From a virus, in the IMG/VR virus record IMGVR_UViG_3300028384_000657, positions 1 through 64,000 of that record: a stretch of DNA of 64,000 bases. The stretch is one strand, 5' to 3'. Shown here one piece after another: positions 1 to 7,795 of this stretch. Made by a program: the position numbers and the translations under genes. The notes beneath the pieces are model-generated. The model made no database searches, had not been told where the DNA came from, and saw only the letters and a program-made list of their open reading frames with translations. Within the stretch, counting starts at the first letter, position 1, and every line of letters starts with the position of its first letter.

Positions 1-1023
1 GAGTATTTTCTGTACAATCCAAAGGGTCTCAAGAACTCCACTAATCAGGGCATGAAAATTGCACCCGATTCGGTGACTTACTGCCATTCAGGAATTCAAG
101 ACCTGAATAAGAACATGACTCTTAGTCACCTACATAAAGCAATCAAGGCAGTAAACCAACTGCGTATGATTGAGGACTCTCTGGTTATCTATCGTCTATC
201 CAGAGCTCCTGAGCGTAGAATTTTCTACATTGATGTTGGTAATCTTCCCAAGAACAAAGCAGAACAATATCTGCGTGAGGTCATGGGACGTTATCGCAAC
301 AAACTTGTATATGATGCTAACACGGGTGAAATCAAAGACGATAAGAAATTCATGTCCATGTTGGAAGACTTCTGGCTTCCTAGACGCGAGGGAGGGCGCG
401 GGACTGAAATTACTACCCTTCCTGGCGGGCAGAATCTCGGTGAATTGGAAGATGTCAAATACTTCCAAAAGAAGTTATACAAAGCTTTGAACGTGCCCTC
501 ATCGAGACTAGAAACTGAGACTACATTCAATATCGGTCGTGCTGCTGAAATTACTAGGGACGAAGTAAAATTCCAGAAGTTCATCGCACGTCTAAGAAAG
601 CGTTTCAGCGAACTGTTTATGGACTTGCTGAAAACTCAACTCATTCTGAAAGGAATTGTTTCTATTGAAGAATGGGATGAAATGAAGACCCATATTCAGT
701 TCGACTACATCGCGGATAACTATTTCACTGAACTGAAAGAAATTGAGATTCGCAATGAGCGTATGAATCAGGTTAATACTATGGATCCTTACGTCGGCAA
801 GTACTTCAGTGTTGAGTATATGCGTCGTCAGGTTCTCAAGCAAACAGACGTTGAGATGAAAGAAATTGATGAACAAATTAAATCTGAGATGGAATCTGGT
901 GTTATTGTTGATCCTGCAGCGGAAATGGATCCCGCTATGGCTGCTGGCGATGCCGCTTCCCCAGAAGGTCAACAACCAGAAACTGGGGTAGAACCTGGTG
1001 ATGCGAGTCGCGGAGAGTTCTAA
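1..1023 (+). CDS. 20: Portal vertex protein gp20 (3' part; start lies upstream of the window)
   Basis: The reading frame is open from base 1 and ends with TAA at 1021-1023, so the N-terminus is missing; 340 C-terminal residues are visible. They match the T4 gp20 portal core: a conserved HLHKAIKAVNQLRMIEDSLVIYR-type helix region, the VLYDANTG-like wing segment (here KLVYDANTGEI) and the LPGGQNLGELEDVKYF segment. The protein forms the dodecameric DNA-entry ring at the head vertex. The last ~40 residues are a Pro/Ala/Glu-rich tail. It heads the order 20-67-21-22-23, the same as in T4, which supports the call. Confidence 0.97.
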   Translation, partial: EYFLYNPKGLKNSTNQGMKIAPDSVTYCHSGIQDLNKNMTLSHLHKAIKAVNQLRMIEDSLVIYRLSRAPERRIFYIDVGNLPKNKAEQYLREVMGRYRNKLVYDANTGEIKDDKKFMSMLEDFWLPRREGGRGTEITTLPGGQNLGELEDVKYFQKKLYKALNVPSSRLETETTFNIGRAAEITRDEVKFQKFIARLRKRFSELFMDLLKTQLILKGIVSIEEWDEMKTHIQFDYIADNYFTELKEIEIRNERMNQVNTMDPYVGKYFSVEYMRRQVLKQTDVEMKEIDEQIKSEMESGVIVDPAAEMDPAMAAGDAASPEGQQPETGVEPGDASRGEF

Positions 1024-1054
1024 ATAAACTAAATAATATTATTCGGAGTATATT

Positions 1055-1387
1055 ATGCCAAGTGAAATTTCAAAACAAATCGTTGACCAAATTTTTGGTG
1101 GCGATAGAGCAAAGGCAATTGATTCAGTAAATGATGCATTGTCTGCTGCTGCATTTGATGCGATTCAACAGCGTAAAGTTGATTTCGCACAAAGTATGGG
1201 ATTTGAATTAGATGATACTGCTCAGGATGCTGCTGATCAAATTGCAGATGAACTTCCTGACGGAACTGAAGAACCTGAAACTGTAGAAGTTGATGGTCGC
1301 AAACCCGAAGATCCTCCCGCTGATGAAGTGGAGCAACCTACTGCCGAACAAGAACCTGAGGAACAAACCGATGAGACTGATAGCTGA
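1055..1387 (+). CDS. 67: Prohead core protein, gp67-like
   Basis: 110-residue protein between portal and prohead protease, the place of T4 gene 67. Residues ~15-55 resemble the T4 gp67 helix (AKAIDSVNDALSAAAFDAIQQRK), and residues ~55-110 are a highly acidic, Pro/Glu-rich tail, as in the T4 core protein. It is expected to be part of the scaffold core and to be cut by gp21 during maturation. A CTAAATAAT element (1029-1037) and a GGAG (1045-1048) precede the ATG. It overlaps the protease gene by 17 bases. Confidence 0.75.
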   Translation: MPSEISKQIVDQIFGGDRAKAIDSVNDALSAAAFDAIQQRKVDFAQSMGFELDDTAQDAADQIADELPDGTEEPETVEVDGRKPEDPPADEVEQPTAEQEPEEQTDETDS

Positions 1388-2015
1388 AGAAATTACAAAC
1401 ATCGATTTTCTCTGCGAAGAAAAGGATGGTAAAAGAAATTACTTCATTGAAGGTATCTTCCTGCAATCGGAAATCAAAAACCGTAATGGCAGAATGTACC
1501 CTCAGAAAACTTTAGCGCGTGAAGTTGCTAAATATGACGAGAACTACATTCAAAAAGGGCGTGCCCTTGGAGAATTAGGTCATCCCGATGGTCCATCCAT
1601 CAACCTAGATCGTGTCTCACACAAGATCATTTCCCTCACAGAAGACGGAAATAACTTTGTCGGTAAGGCAAAATTACTCGACACTCCTATGGGTAAGATC
1701 GCTAAAGATCTTCTCGGAGAAGGTGTGAAACTAGGCGTTTCGTCTAGAGGCATGGGTTCTATTCGTAAAGAAGAGAACTGTAGTGTTGTTTGTGATGACT
1801 TTATGCTCGCTACTGCTGCTGATATTGTAGCAGATCCTTCTGCACCTGATGCATTTGTTGATGGAATCATGGAAGGTAAAGAGTGGGTTTGGGATAATGG
1901 CGTCTTGAAAGAATCTGCAGTAGCAGAAATCAAACAAGAAATCGATCAAGCAACCCTTATCAATCTTCAAGAGCGCAAAATTTCCGCGTTTGCAAAGTTC
2001 CTGAAGAGTTTGTAA
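1371..2015 (+). CDS. 21: Prohead core scaffold and maturation protease gp21
   Basis: 214-residue protein of the T4 gp21 serine protease family, which cleaves scaffold and capsid proteins at (L/I)xE sites before DNA packaging. Likely catalytic residues are His71 in ELGHPDGP and the serine in GVSSRGMGS (residues ~122-130). The frame is open upstream to 1290, but the start chosen is ATG 1371, which gives the usual family N-terminus (MRLIAEEI) and overlaps only the end of the gp67-like gene. Confidence 0.93.
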   Translation: MRLIAEEITNIDFLCEEKDGKRNYFIEGIFLQSEIKNRNGRMYPQKTLAREVAKYDENYIQKGRALGELGHPDGPSINLDRVSHKIISLTEDGNNFVGKAKLLDTPMGKIAKDLLGEGVKLGVSSRGMGSIRKEENCSVVCDDFMLATAADIVADPSAPDAFVDGIMEGKEWVWDNGVLKESAVAEIKQEIDQATLINLQERKISAFAKFLKSL

Positions 2016-2026
2016 GGTTATTAATT

Positions 2027-2034
2027 TATAAATA
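2027..2034 (+). promoter_or_regulatory. T4-type late promoter box TATAAATA
   Basis: Exact TATAAATA lies 36 bases before the scaffold gene, in the 55-base gap after the protease gene. This is the T4 late promoter consensus read by the gp55 sigma factor, which this genome encodes at 9754. It would drive scaffold and capsid genes late. Confidence 0.7.
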
Positions 2035-2070
2035 AACATAGACAACGCAAAGTACAACGGAGACCTAGAA

Positions 2071-3096
2071 ATGTCTGAGACCCTCAACACTGTAGATAAT
2101 ATGGAAGAAGTGAACGAAGGCTCTAACGTCGTTACCAAGAATGCAAAGCCTGGTGAAAAAATTGACACCTCTAAAGGTGGCGCTGCCAAGGTTATTGACG
2201 TTAACACCGATTCCATGGAAGGTGCAAAGGGCACCAAGAACGCTGGTGCAAGCGCATCGGGTGCTGTAAAGCACGAAGGTTCTAAATCCCTTTCAACAAA
2301 ACCTTCTGATGCATCTGCTAAGATGGAGGAAACCGATGGCGAAGAAGAAGAAACAATCACTGAAACCAAATACGACTTTAGTGAAGATGTTGACGCTCTT
2401 GTCGCTGGTGAAGACCTCTCAGAAGAATTCAGAGAGCGTGCAGTAACGATCTTTGAAGCAGCGGTCACCGCAAAAGTCAATGCTGAAACAGCTGCGTTGC
2501 AAGAGGCATTTGAATCTACTCTGACTGAAGAAGTCGAACAGATCAAAACAGAATTGGCCGAGAAAGTAGACGACTATCTCACTTATGCCGCCGAGTCCTG
2601 GATGAAGGAGAATGCTCTCCAGATCGAGCACGGCATTAAGACTGAGATGGCAGAGTCGTTCTTCTCTGGCCTCAAGTCTCTCTTTATGGAGCACAATTTT
2701 AGTGTTCCCGAAGAGAAGTTCAACCTGCTGGATGGAATGGCAGGTGAGCTTGATGAAATGGAAGCTAAACTCAACGAGCAAATCGACACCAACGTTGCAT
2801 TGAATAAGCAACTTGGTGAGTTTGTTAAAATGGAGATTGTGAACGAATGTGCCGCTGGTCTTGCAGAGACACAGAAGGAGAAGCTTGCTTCTCTGGCAGA
2901 GGGTGTTGAGTTTGAAACTGAAGAAGACTTTAGAAATAAGGTCAGTACGATTAAGGAATCATACTTCACTAGGAAGGCTGAACTTGCAGAATCTGTAAGC
3001 GACCCCACCGAAGAAGCTGCTGAACCCCTTGTCGAATCTACAGCGAGCGGCTCGATGTCGAAATACGTCGATGCATTAGCACGTTGGTCCAAATAA
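2071..3096 (+). CDS. 22: Prohead scaffold protein gp22
   Basis: 341-residue, very acidic and mostly helical protein between protease and capsid genes, the position of T4 gene 22. The N-terminal third is low-complexity (Glu/Thr/Ser/Lys); residues ~100-330 are predicted long helices with many Glu/Lys/Ala. It forms the prohead core around which gp23 assembles and is degraded by gp21. Preceded by a TATAAATA late box and CGGAG at 2059-2063. Sequence of this family diverges quickly, so the call leans on composition and gene order. Confidence 0.88.
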   Translation: MSETLNTVDNMEEVNEGSNVVTKNAKPGEKIDTSKGGAAKVIDVNTDSMEGAKGTKNAGASASGAVKHEGSKSLSTKPSDASAKMEETDGEEEETITETKYDFSEDVDALVAGEDLSEEFRERAVTIFEAAVTAKVNAETAALQEAFESTLTEEVEQIKTELAEKVDDYLTYAAESWMKENALQIEHGIKTEMAESFFSGLKSLFMEHNFSVPEEKFNLLDGMAGELDEMEAKLNEQIDTNVALNKQLGEFVKMEIVNECAAGLAETQKEKLASLAEGVEFETEEDFRNKVSTIKESYFTRKAELAESVSDPTEEAAEPLVESTASGSMSKYVDALARWSK

Positions 3097-3128
3097 TTAA
3101 TTATCTACTTTAAACCTCGGAGACAACA

Positions 3129-4508
3129 ATGTCCTTACAACAACTCCAGGAGAAGTGGGCACCCGTTCTGAATCACGAAGCTCTGCCCGAGATCGAAGAT
3201 TCCCATAAGCGTGGCGTAGTCGCACAACTCCTTGAAAACCAAGAAAAAGCAATCACTGAAGAAGCTTCCGTTCTCAACGAAACTCTTCAAACCACTGGTT
3301 ATACTGGCGCATCGACCGCTACTGGTCCTGTTGCTGGTTTTGACCCCGTTCTGATCTCCCTGATCAGACGCTCCATGCCTCAACTGATCGCTTACGATAT
3401 CGCAGGCGTTCAACCGATGACTGGTCCTACTGGACTGATCTTCGCAATGCGTACTAACTATGGCGCAGAGCGTGATCCCGCAGCATCTGGCTACGATGAA
3501 GCATTCTTCAACGAGCCTAACGCTGGTTTCTCTGGTGGTGCAGGTTCTGCTTACGATCCTGGCGCATCCAGTTCTGCAAACAACGATGCTGAAGGCACTA
3601 ACCCTTCACTGCTTAACGATTCCCCCGCTGGAACCTATGAGCAAGCAGACGACGCAACTGGCATGACCACTGCAACTGTAGAAGGTCTGGACGATTCCTC
3701 TTCTAACACGGCATTCCGTGAGATGGGTTTCTCGATCGAGAAGGTTACTGTAACCGCTCGTGCTCGTGCGCTGAAGGCAGAATACAGCATCGAACTCGCA
3801 CAAGACCTGAAGGCGATTCATGGTCTGGATGCTGAGCAAGAGCTCGCTAACATTCTCAGCACTGAGATCCTCGCAGAAATCAACCGCGAAGTTGTTAGAA
3901 CCATTTACACCAACGCTGTAAAGGGTGCTCAGAACAACACTGCAAATGCAGGTATCTTCGACCTCGACGTTGACTCCAACGGTCGTTGGTCTGTTGAGAA
4001 GTTCAAGGGTCTCCTGTTCCAGATCGAAAGAGATGCTAACGCTATCGGTCAGCAAACTCGTAGAGGGAAGGGTAACATCCTGATCTGTTCTGCTGACGTT
4101 GCTTCTGCACTTGGCATGGCAGGCGTTCTGGATTACTCCCCTGCTCTGAACGGCAACAACGCTCTGACTGGCGTTGATGATACCTCCAGCACTCTGGTTG
4201 GTACTCTGAACGGTCGCATCAAGGTCTATGTTGATCCTTATTCTGCTAACGTTGCTGATAAGCACTACTACGTTGCAGGTTACAAGGGCACTTCTCCTTA
4301 TGACGCAGGTCTGTTCTACTGCCCTTACGTTCCTCTCCAGCAGGTTCGTGCAATCAACCCTGACACCTTCCAGCCCAAGATCGGATTCAAGACTCGCTAC
4401 GGCATGGTCTCGAACCCCTTCGCACAAGGTCTGACTCAAGGTTCTGGTGCTCTGACTGCAAACACCAACCGTTACTACAGACGTGTTCAGGTTGCTAACT
4501 TGATGTGA
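3129..4508 (+). CDS. 23: Major capsid protein gp23
   Basis: 459-residue T4-type major head protein. The N-terminus (SLQQLQEKWAPVL) and internal segments (TGPVAGFDPVL, AYDIAGVQPMTGPTGLIFAMR) are diagnostic for cyanomyovirus gp23. A candidate gp21 cleavage site is LNE at residues 49-51, in the N-terminal propeptide region. Codon use is strongly biased to C-ending codons compared with neighbours, as expected for the most highly made protein. GGAG at 3119-3122 precedes the ATG and a strong terminator follows the stop. Confidence 0.98.
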   Translation: MSLQQLQEKWAPVLNHEALPEIEDSHKRGVVAQLLENQEKAITEEASVLNETLQTTGYTGASTATGPVAGFDPVLISLIRRSMPQLIAYDIAGVQPMTGPTGLIFAMRTNYGAERDPAASGYDEAFFNEPNAGFSGGAGSAYDPGASSSANNDAEGTNPSLLNDSPAGTYEQADDATGMTTATVEGLDDSSSNTAFREMGFSIEKVTVTARARALKAEYSIELAQDLKAIHGLDAEQELANILSTEILAEINREVVRTIYTNAVKGAQNNTANAGIFDLDVDSNGRWSVEKFKGLLFQIERDANAIGQQTRRGKGNILICSADVASALGMAGVLDYSPALNGNNALTGVDDTSSTLVGTLNGRIKVYVDPYSANVADKHYYVAGYKGTSPYDAGLFYCPYVPLQQVRAINPDTFQPKIGFKTRYGMVSNPFAQGLTQGSGALTANTNRYYRRVQVANLM

Positions 4509-4528
4509 TATTGGTTCACATATTTCAC

Positions 4529-4554
4529 AGAGACCCTACGGGGTCTCTTTTTTT
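4529..4554 (+). terminator. Rho-independent terminator after gp23
   Basis: Perfect 8-bp stem AGAGACCC/GGGTCTCT with TACG tetraloop, followed by a run of T. It ends the head-gene transcript. Confidence 0.9.
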
Positions 4555-4676
4555 ATGTTTACATAAGATGTGTATTCTGATGTATAAAAAATAAGAGTTA
4601 TTATTAGTCATACTAATTTCGTCAGAATTTGCTGACATTTGGTATAGATAGTATCAGAATTATGCGAGGTGTAAAA

Positions 4677-4760
4677 ATGAATCCTATCCTTAACTATATT
4701 ATGCCAATCGATTATGGAGAAGATCATGCACAATTTAACTTCGCGCAATCAACTGGATGA
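4677..4760 (+). CDS. Possible 27-residue leader peptide
   Basis: A short open frame (begins MNPILNYIMPIDYG) with a good GAGGT ribosome site seven bases before its ATG. It overlaps the start of the next gene in another frame. It could be a real micro-protein or a translational-coupling leader; nothing identifies a function. The region 4555-4676 upstream holds no gene; it contains a GTCAG...CTGAC inverted repeat at 4621-4636. Confidence 0.35.
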   Translation: MNPILNYIMPIDYGEDHAQFNFAQSTG

Positions 4761-4899
4761 GTGGCGTCATTTTGAAGATACCATTGATGAAATGGATATG
4801 GAAATGCAAAGAATGAATGACTACTATGAATGCTTAATTGAATGCGACTCCCTAAATCAACATGAATGTAAAAAAATCTGCAAGAGATTACTTCTTTGA
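4726..4899 (+). CDS. Small protein of unknown function, Cys-containing helical
   Basis: 57 residues, rich in Met, Glu and Asp in the first half, with three spaced cysteines (ECLIECDSLNQHECKKIC) near the end. ATG 4726 is preferred to the in-frame ATG 4714 because GGAG lies six bases before it. No family recognised. It is alone between two terminators. Confidence 0.6.
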   Translation: MHNLTSRNQLDEWRHFEDTIDEMDMEMQRMNDYYECLIECDSLNQHECKKICKRLLL

Positions 4900-4910
4900 T
4901 ACAAAACCCT

Positions 4911-4918
4911 TATAAATA
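4911..4918 (+). promoter_or_regulatory. TATAAATA late promoter box
   Basis: Exact TATAAATA just after the stop of the small gene. A terminator hairpin begins only 26 bases downstream, so a transcript from here would be very short unless the terminator is read through into the 5000 gene. Confidence 0.5.
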
Positions 4919-4943
4919 AAACTACCGTGTGAAGGAAGTGACC

Positions 4944-4968
4944 GAGGGGATTCGTCCCCTCTTTTTTT
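4944..4968 (+). terminator. Rho-independent terminator
   Basis: 7-bp stem GAGGGGA/TCCCCTC with TTCG tetraloop and seven T. Followed immediately by CTAAATAAT (4972-4980) before the next gene. Confidence 0.9.
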
Positions 4969-4999
4969 ATGCTAAATAATTTTACTCTGTAATTACATC

Positions 5000-5197
5000 A
5001 TGGATTATAAACCATACACACCAGAGTGGCATAGAAAGAGATGTCTAAAAGAAGCATTAGATCAATACTTAGATGATTATGTTTCTAACGAAGTAATTCG
5101 CAACGACATCTTTGATATTCTCACAGAACGATCCGATGCAGCATATGCGGATTGGAACAAAACTGAAGAATTGACATCGATGTTAGAATCTAAATAA
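5000..5197 (+). CDS. Small protein of unknown function
   Basis: 65 residues, acidic and helical, aromatic-rich at the N-terminus (MDYKPYTPEWHRKR). No signal peptide or membrane segment. No clear Shine-Dalgarno. I recognise no family. Confidence 0.65.
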   Translation: MDYKPYTPEWHRKRCLKEALDQYLDDYVSNEVIRNDIFDILTERSDAAYADWNKTEELTSMLESK

Positions 5198-5218
5198 CAC
5201 TGTATCTGGTGTATTTTT
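5197..5218 (+). terminator. Weak terminator-like hairpin abutting the next start
   Basis: ACACTG/TGGTGT stem with two G-U pairs, TATC loop and ATTTTT, ending one base before the ATG of the 5219 gene. Weak; it may be an attenuator or chance. Confidence 0.3.
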
Positions 5219-5533
5219 ATGCTCTCGACTGCGTACAGACTCCGCCTGGAGTCCATCTGTAGGTGCATTGCTAACAAAGAACAAGTTCCTTTAGAAGATA
5301 TGATCTGGGCAGAGAAACTTGCCAAGGCACACACTCTTGCAAGGGACTGGTTGCAGAAAGCAAGACGCCAAGCTTCTCAAGATATTGAAGAAGGTAGCAC
5401 AGACGATTTTCTCAATAGGATGGGTCTTGGGGACCCCGATCCATCCAATCACAAAACGGGGTTCTCTGGAGCCGATGAAATTATAGATTGGTTTCAACGT
5501 GACAAACCTGATGACTGGAGACAACGCGACTAA
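5219..5533 (+). CDS. Conserved-type cyanophage protein of unknown function
   Basis: 104 residues: a basic/helical first half (LRLESICRCIANKEQ, AEKLAKAHTLARDWLQKARRQA) and an acidic Gly/Asp-rich second half. Soluble, no recognisable motif. No clear ribosome site; a weak hairpin with a U tract abuts the start, so initiation may depend on read-through from upstream. Four bases separate it from the oxygenase gene. Confidence 0.7.
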   Translation: MLSTAYRLRLESICRCIANKEQVPLEDMIWAEKLAKAHTLARDWLQKARRQASQDIEEGSTDDFLNRMGLGDPDPSNHKTGFSGADEIIDWFQRDKPDDWRQRD

Positions 5534-5536
5534 ATT

Positions 5537-6133
5537 ATGAACATTCAAGATTATTACTTTGAAGACTTTATCGGAGTTTTCGATACTGACTATGATACTA
5601 GACCACTAATTGAATATTGGAAGTATCAAGACAAGTGTGGATCAACATTTCAAAGATACGGCATTTTTGGTAAACCTGAAAGAAAGGCACATCAAAGAAA
5701 AGATAGATGTCTTGCTACCGAAGATTTCATGCTCGATCATCAATGCGGGTACGAATATATGCAGCAATATAATATGATTATTGGTGCATGTTTAGAAAAA
5801 TACGTCAATGAATATGAAGCTCTGATCGACTATAGATATCAGCAAGTATATCTAAATGTTCAAAGGACATTACCTGGTGAAGGATTTCATGCTTTTCACT
5901 TCGAGAAAGGATCTTTAGGTAGTAACCGTCGCATCGCGGCAACAATGATGTACCTAAATACAGTTGAAGAAGGTGGAGAAACCGAGTTTCTTTATCAACA
6001 TAAAAGATTCAAACCAGTTGCAGGACAAGTTCTTATTTGGCCAGCAGGTTTCACTCATGTTCATAGAGGTCTTCCTCCATTAAAAGAGGAAAAGTATATC
6101 GCCACTTCCTGGTTAGAAAACATAAACGCATAA
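5537..6133 (+). CDS. 2-oxoglutarate/Fe(II)-dependent oxygenase (prolyl-4-hydroxylase type)
   Basis: 198 residues with the double-stranded beta-helix signature. The Fe-binding pair is in FHAFHFEKG (H-x-E or a nearby H-x-D variant), followed by the strand MMYLNTVEEGGETEF. The distal His is in FTHVHRGLPPLKEEKYIATSWL, which also carries the Lys/Arg that would hold 2-oxoglutarate. Such phage enzymes probably hydroxylate proteins or nucleic acid; the substrate is unknown. It is the first of five oxygenase genes in this window and lies next to the tail-tube-like gene. Confidence 0.85.
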   Translation: MNIQDYYFEDFIGVFDTDYDTRPLIEYWKYQDKCGSTFQRYGIFGKPERKAHQRKDRCLATEDFMLDHQCGYEYMQQYNMIIGACLEKYVNEYEALIDYRYQQVYLNVQRTLPGEGFHAFHFEKGSLGSNRRIAATMMYLNTVEEGGETEFLYQHKRFKPVAGQVLIWPAGFTHVHRGLPPLKEEKYIATSWLENINA

Positions 6134-6134
6134 T

Positions 6135-6701
6135 ATGTCAAGTTGGTATAACTCTCAAATAGAAAATAGGAACTACTTGTCTCCTGTAGGATTTGTCTTT
6201 CTGCTAGAAAAAGCACGAAAGGTCTCTTTCTTATGTCAGCAAGCAGAGATTCCTACAATGTCAATCTCTGAGATTGTTGTTCCAACACCAGGTTTTGTTC
6301 AGTTGCCGCTTCCTGATGGACAAGCAACATTTGCAAATCTGGATATCCAATTTATTGTTGATGAAAACTTAGAAAATTATATGCAGATTCATAACTGGAT
6401 GAGAGCAATCTCAACTCCAGATGCGTATGTAGATCGCTTCCAATGGATTGATGATAACTCTAGAGAGTCTTCTCTTGGTTCGGATACTGCACAATCGTTT
6501 ATATCTGATGGAACACTTCAAGTCTTGAATAATAATAATCTCGCAAACTTTGATGTTACCTTTAGGAACATGTTTCCTGTTGCATTATCATCTCTACCAT
6601 TTGATGTTACCCAAACAGATAATTCATACTTTACAGCAACTGCAACTTTTCAGTATACTAGCTATGAAATGTTGAAGGTTAACACCAATATCAGATTATG
6701 A
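6135..6701 (+). CDS. 3: Tail tube-fold protein, probable gp3 tail completion/tube terminator
   Basis: 188 residues with the tail-tube family layout: N-terminal strand (SPVGFVFLLEKARKVSFLCQQAEIP), the central FxxLxIxFIVDENLENYMQIHNWM segment and a C-terminal FxVTFRNMFPVALSSLPFD...TATFQYTSYEM strand pair. The DENLxNYxxIHNW motif is shared by T4-like tube and tube-completion proteins. Placing it before uvsY matches gp3 in cyanomyoviruses as I remember them. It could instead be another tube-like protein (gp54 or gp19 type). Confidence 0.6.
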   Translation: MSSWYNSQIENRNYLSPVGFVFLLEKARKVSFLCQQAEIPTMSISEIVVPTPGFVQLPLPDGQATFANLDIQFIVDENLENYMQIHNWMRAISTPDAYVDRFQWIDDNSRESSLGSDTAQSFISDGTLQVLNNNNLANFDVTFRNMFPVALSSLPFDVTQTDNSYFTATATFQYTSYEMLKVNTNIRL

Positions 6702-6859
6702 TAGAATGGAAACAGCACATCCTAGACCATTGGGTTATCACACCTGAAGAAAGAAAACTTCTAAAGGAAGGACCTAAAAGTTTAGCACAAGCATGGCACC
6801 TCCAAGCACTTAAATATCGTTATGAATCTAGAAACACTCCAGAGCATGTGGAAGACTGA
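6698..6859 (+). CDS. Small protein of unknown function coupled to the tail gene
   Basis: 53 residues (MIEWKQHILDHWVITPEERK...), basic and helical, with start ATGA overlapping the stop of the tail-tube gene and end overlapping uvsY by 38 bases in another frame. The tight coupling at the start supports translation. No family recognised. Confidence 0.6.
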   Translation: MIEWKQHILDHWVITPEERKLLKEGPKSLAQAWHLQALKYRYESRNTPEHVED

Positions 6860-7250
6860 TTCCAAACTGGATGATGACTTACATGATAATGACTCATTAG
6901 CAATTCCTCAACTCCATATGAAATACATGGAGTTTCATAATACTTACTCTCTAATGAAAAAAGATCGAGAGTTGGAAATGAAGAGGATGCTCAAAGATAA
7001 ATGGATTTACTATAAAGGTAAAGCACCATCCTCTGTGTACAAAGAAATGCCATTCGATCTCAAACTGACTACTAAGGAAGAGATCAGTATGTTTATCGAA
7101 GCAGACGAAGACGTTCAAAAACTACAATACAAGATAGGATACATAGACCAGGTTCTCTTCTTTCTTGACGGTGTGCTGCGAATGATTAATAGTCGCACAT
7201 ACCATATCAAGAACTCTATTGAATGGAAGAGGTTTCAATCAGGTATGTAA
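6822..7250 (+). CDS. uvsY: Recombination mediator UvsY
   Basis: 142 residues, close to T4 UvsY (137). Like T4 UvsY it starts with a LExLQ-type helix (MNLETLQSMWKTD), has a central KDKWIYYKGKAP stretch resembling T4 ALKARLDYYSGR, a D..V.KL.....Y....LFFLDGVLRMINSRTYHIKNSI segment matching T4 ILLDFCSGALDAIKSRGFAIKHI, and ends RFQSG. It loads UvsX recombinase on gp32-coated single strands. It lies two genes before uvsW, as usual in this phage group. Confidence 0.9.
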   Translation: MNLETLQSMWKTDSKLDDDLHDNDSLAIPQLHMKYMEFHNTYSLMKKDRELEMKRMLKDKWIYYKGKAPSSVYKEMPFDLKLTTKEEISMFIEADEDVQKLQYKIGYIDQVLFFLDGVLRMINSRTYHIKNSIEWKRFQSGM

Positions 7251-7795
7251 TGAACTACGGACTGTTATGGAAAGAAGTTGTCTTCAATCGTAAGGCAATG
7301 GATATTGTAAATAAAGCAACTAATGCTGAATTGACATGGCATCAAGGTAAAATACACAACAGTCTAAAAGATAATAGAAGTTCTAATGTTGCATGGATAG
7401 GAGATCAAGATCTCTTGTCCATGCTTTTGCGTATGGTGAAAAAAATAAACAGAGATGCTAGATGGAATTTAAATATTACTGGAGTAGAAGCAGTTCAATA
7501 TGGAGTCTATGGTAAGGGAGACTTTTATGACTGGCATGTGGATCAACATCCAAAACCTGTCAGGGGTGTAGTAAGAAAGATTAGTATGACACTATTCCTA
7601 AACGACGACTACGAAGGTGGCGACTTTGATTTGGAGATATATAGACCAGATGCGGACCCAAGATACAAAACTTTTAAGTTGGAATCTGGGTCTGCTATTT
7701 TTTTCCAAGGGGATCAATGGCACAGGGTTCGCCCCGTCACTTCTGGATTGAGAAAGTCACTTGTAGCATGGTTTTATGGACCTCCTTATTCGTAA
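7250..7795 (+). CDS. 2-oxoglutarate/Fe(II) oxygenase (PKHD/P4H type)
   Basis: 181 residues from ATG 7250, which overlaps the uvsY stop as TAATG; an in-frame ATG at 7223 exists but would overlap uvsY further and lacks a ribosome site. The motif FYDWHVDQH gives H-x-D, followed by ISMTLFLNDDYEGGDFDLEI; the distal histidine and co-substrate arginine are in QWHRVRPVTSGLRKSLVAWFYGP. This is the PKHD-hydroxylase layout. Substrate unknown. The end overlaps uvsW by 20 bases. Confidence 0.85.
   Translation: MNYGLLWKEVVFNRKAMDIVNKATNAELTWHQGKIHNSLKDNRSSNVAWIGDQDLLSMLLRMVKKINRDARWNLNITGVEAVQYGVYGKGDFYDWHVDQHPKPVRGVVRKISMTLFLNDDYEGGDFDLEIYRPDADPRYKTFKLESGSAIFFQGDQWHRVRPVTSGLRKSLVAWFYGPPYS

Noticed and set aside
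1731-2546. 271-codon minus-strand open frame opposite genes 21 and 22
   Set aside because: Spans two well-supported genes and is Ser/Thr/Ala-rich noise.
3606-4439. 277-codon minus-strand open frame opposite gp23
   Set aside because: Shadow of the major capsid gene; no start signal or family.
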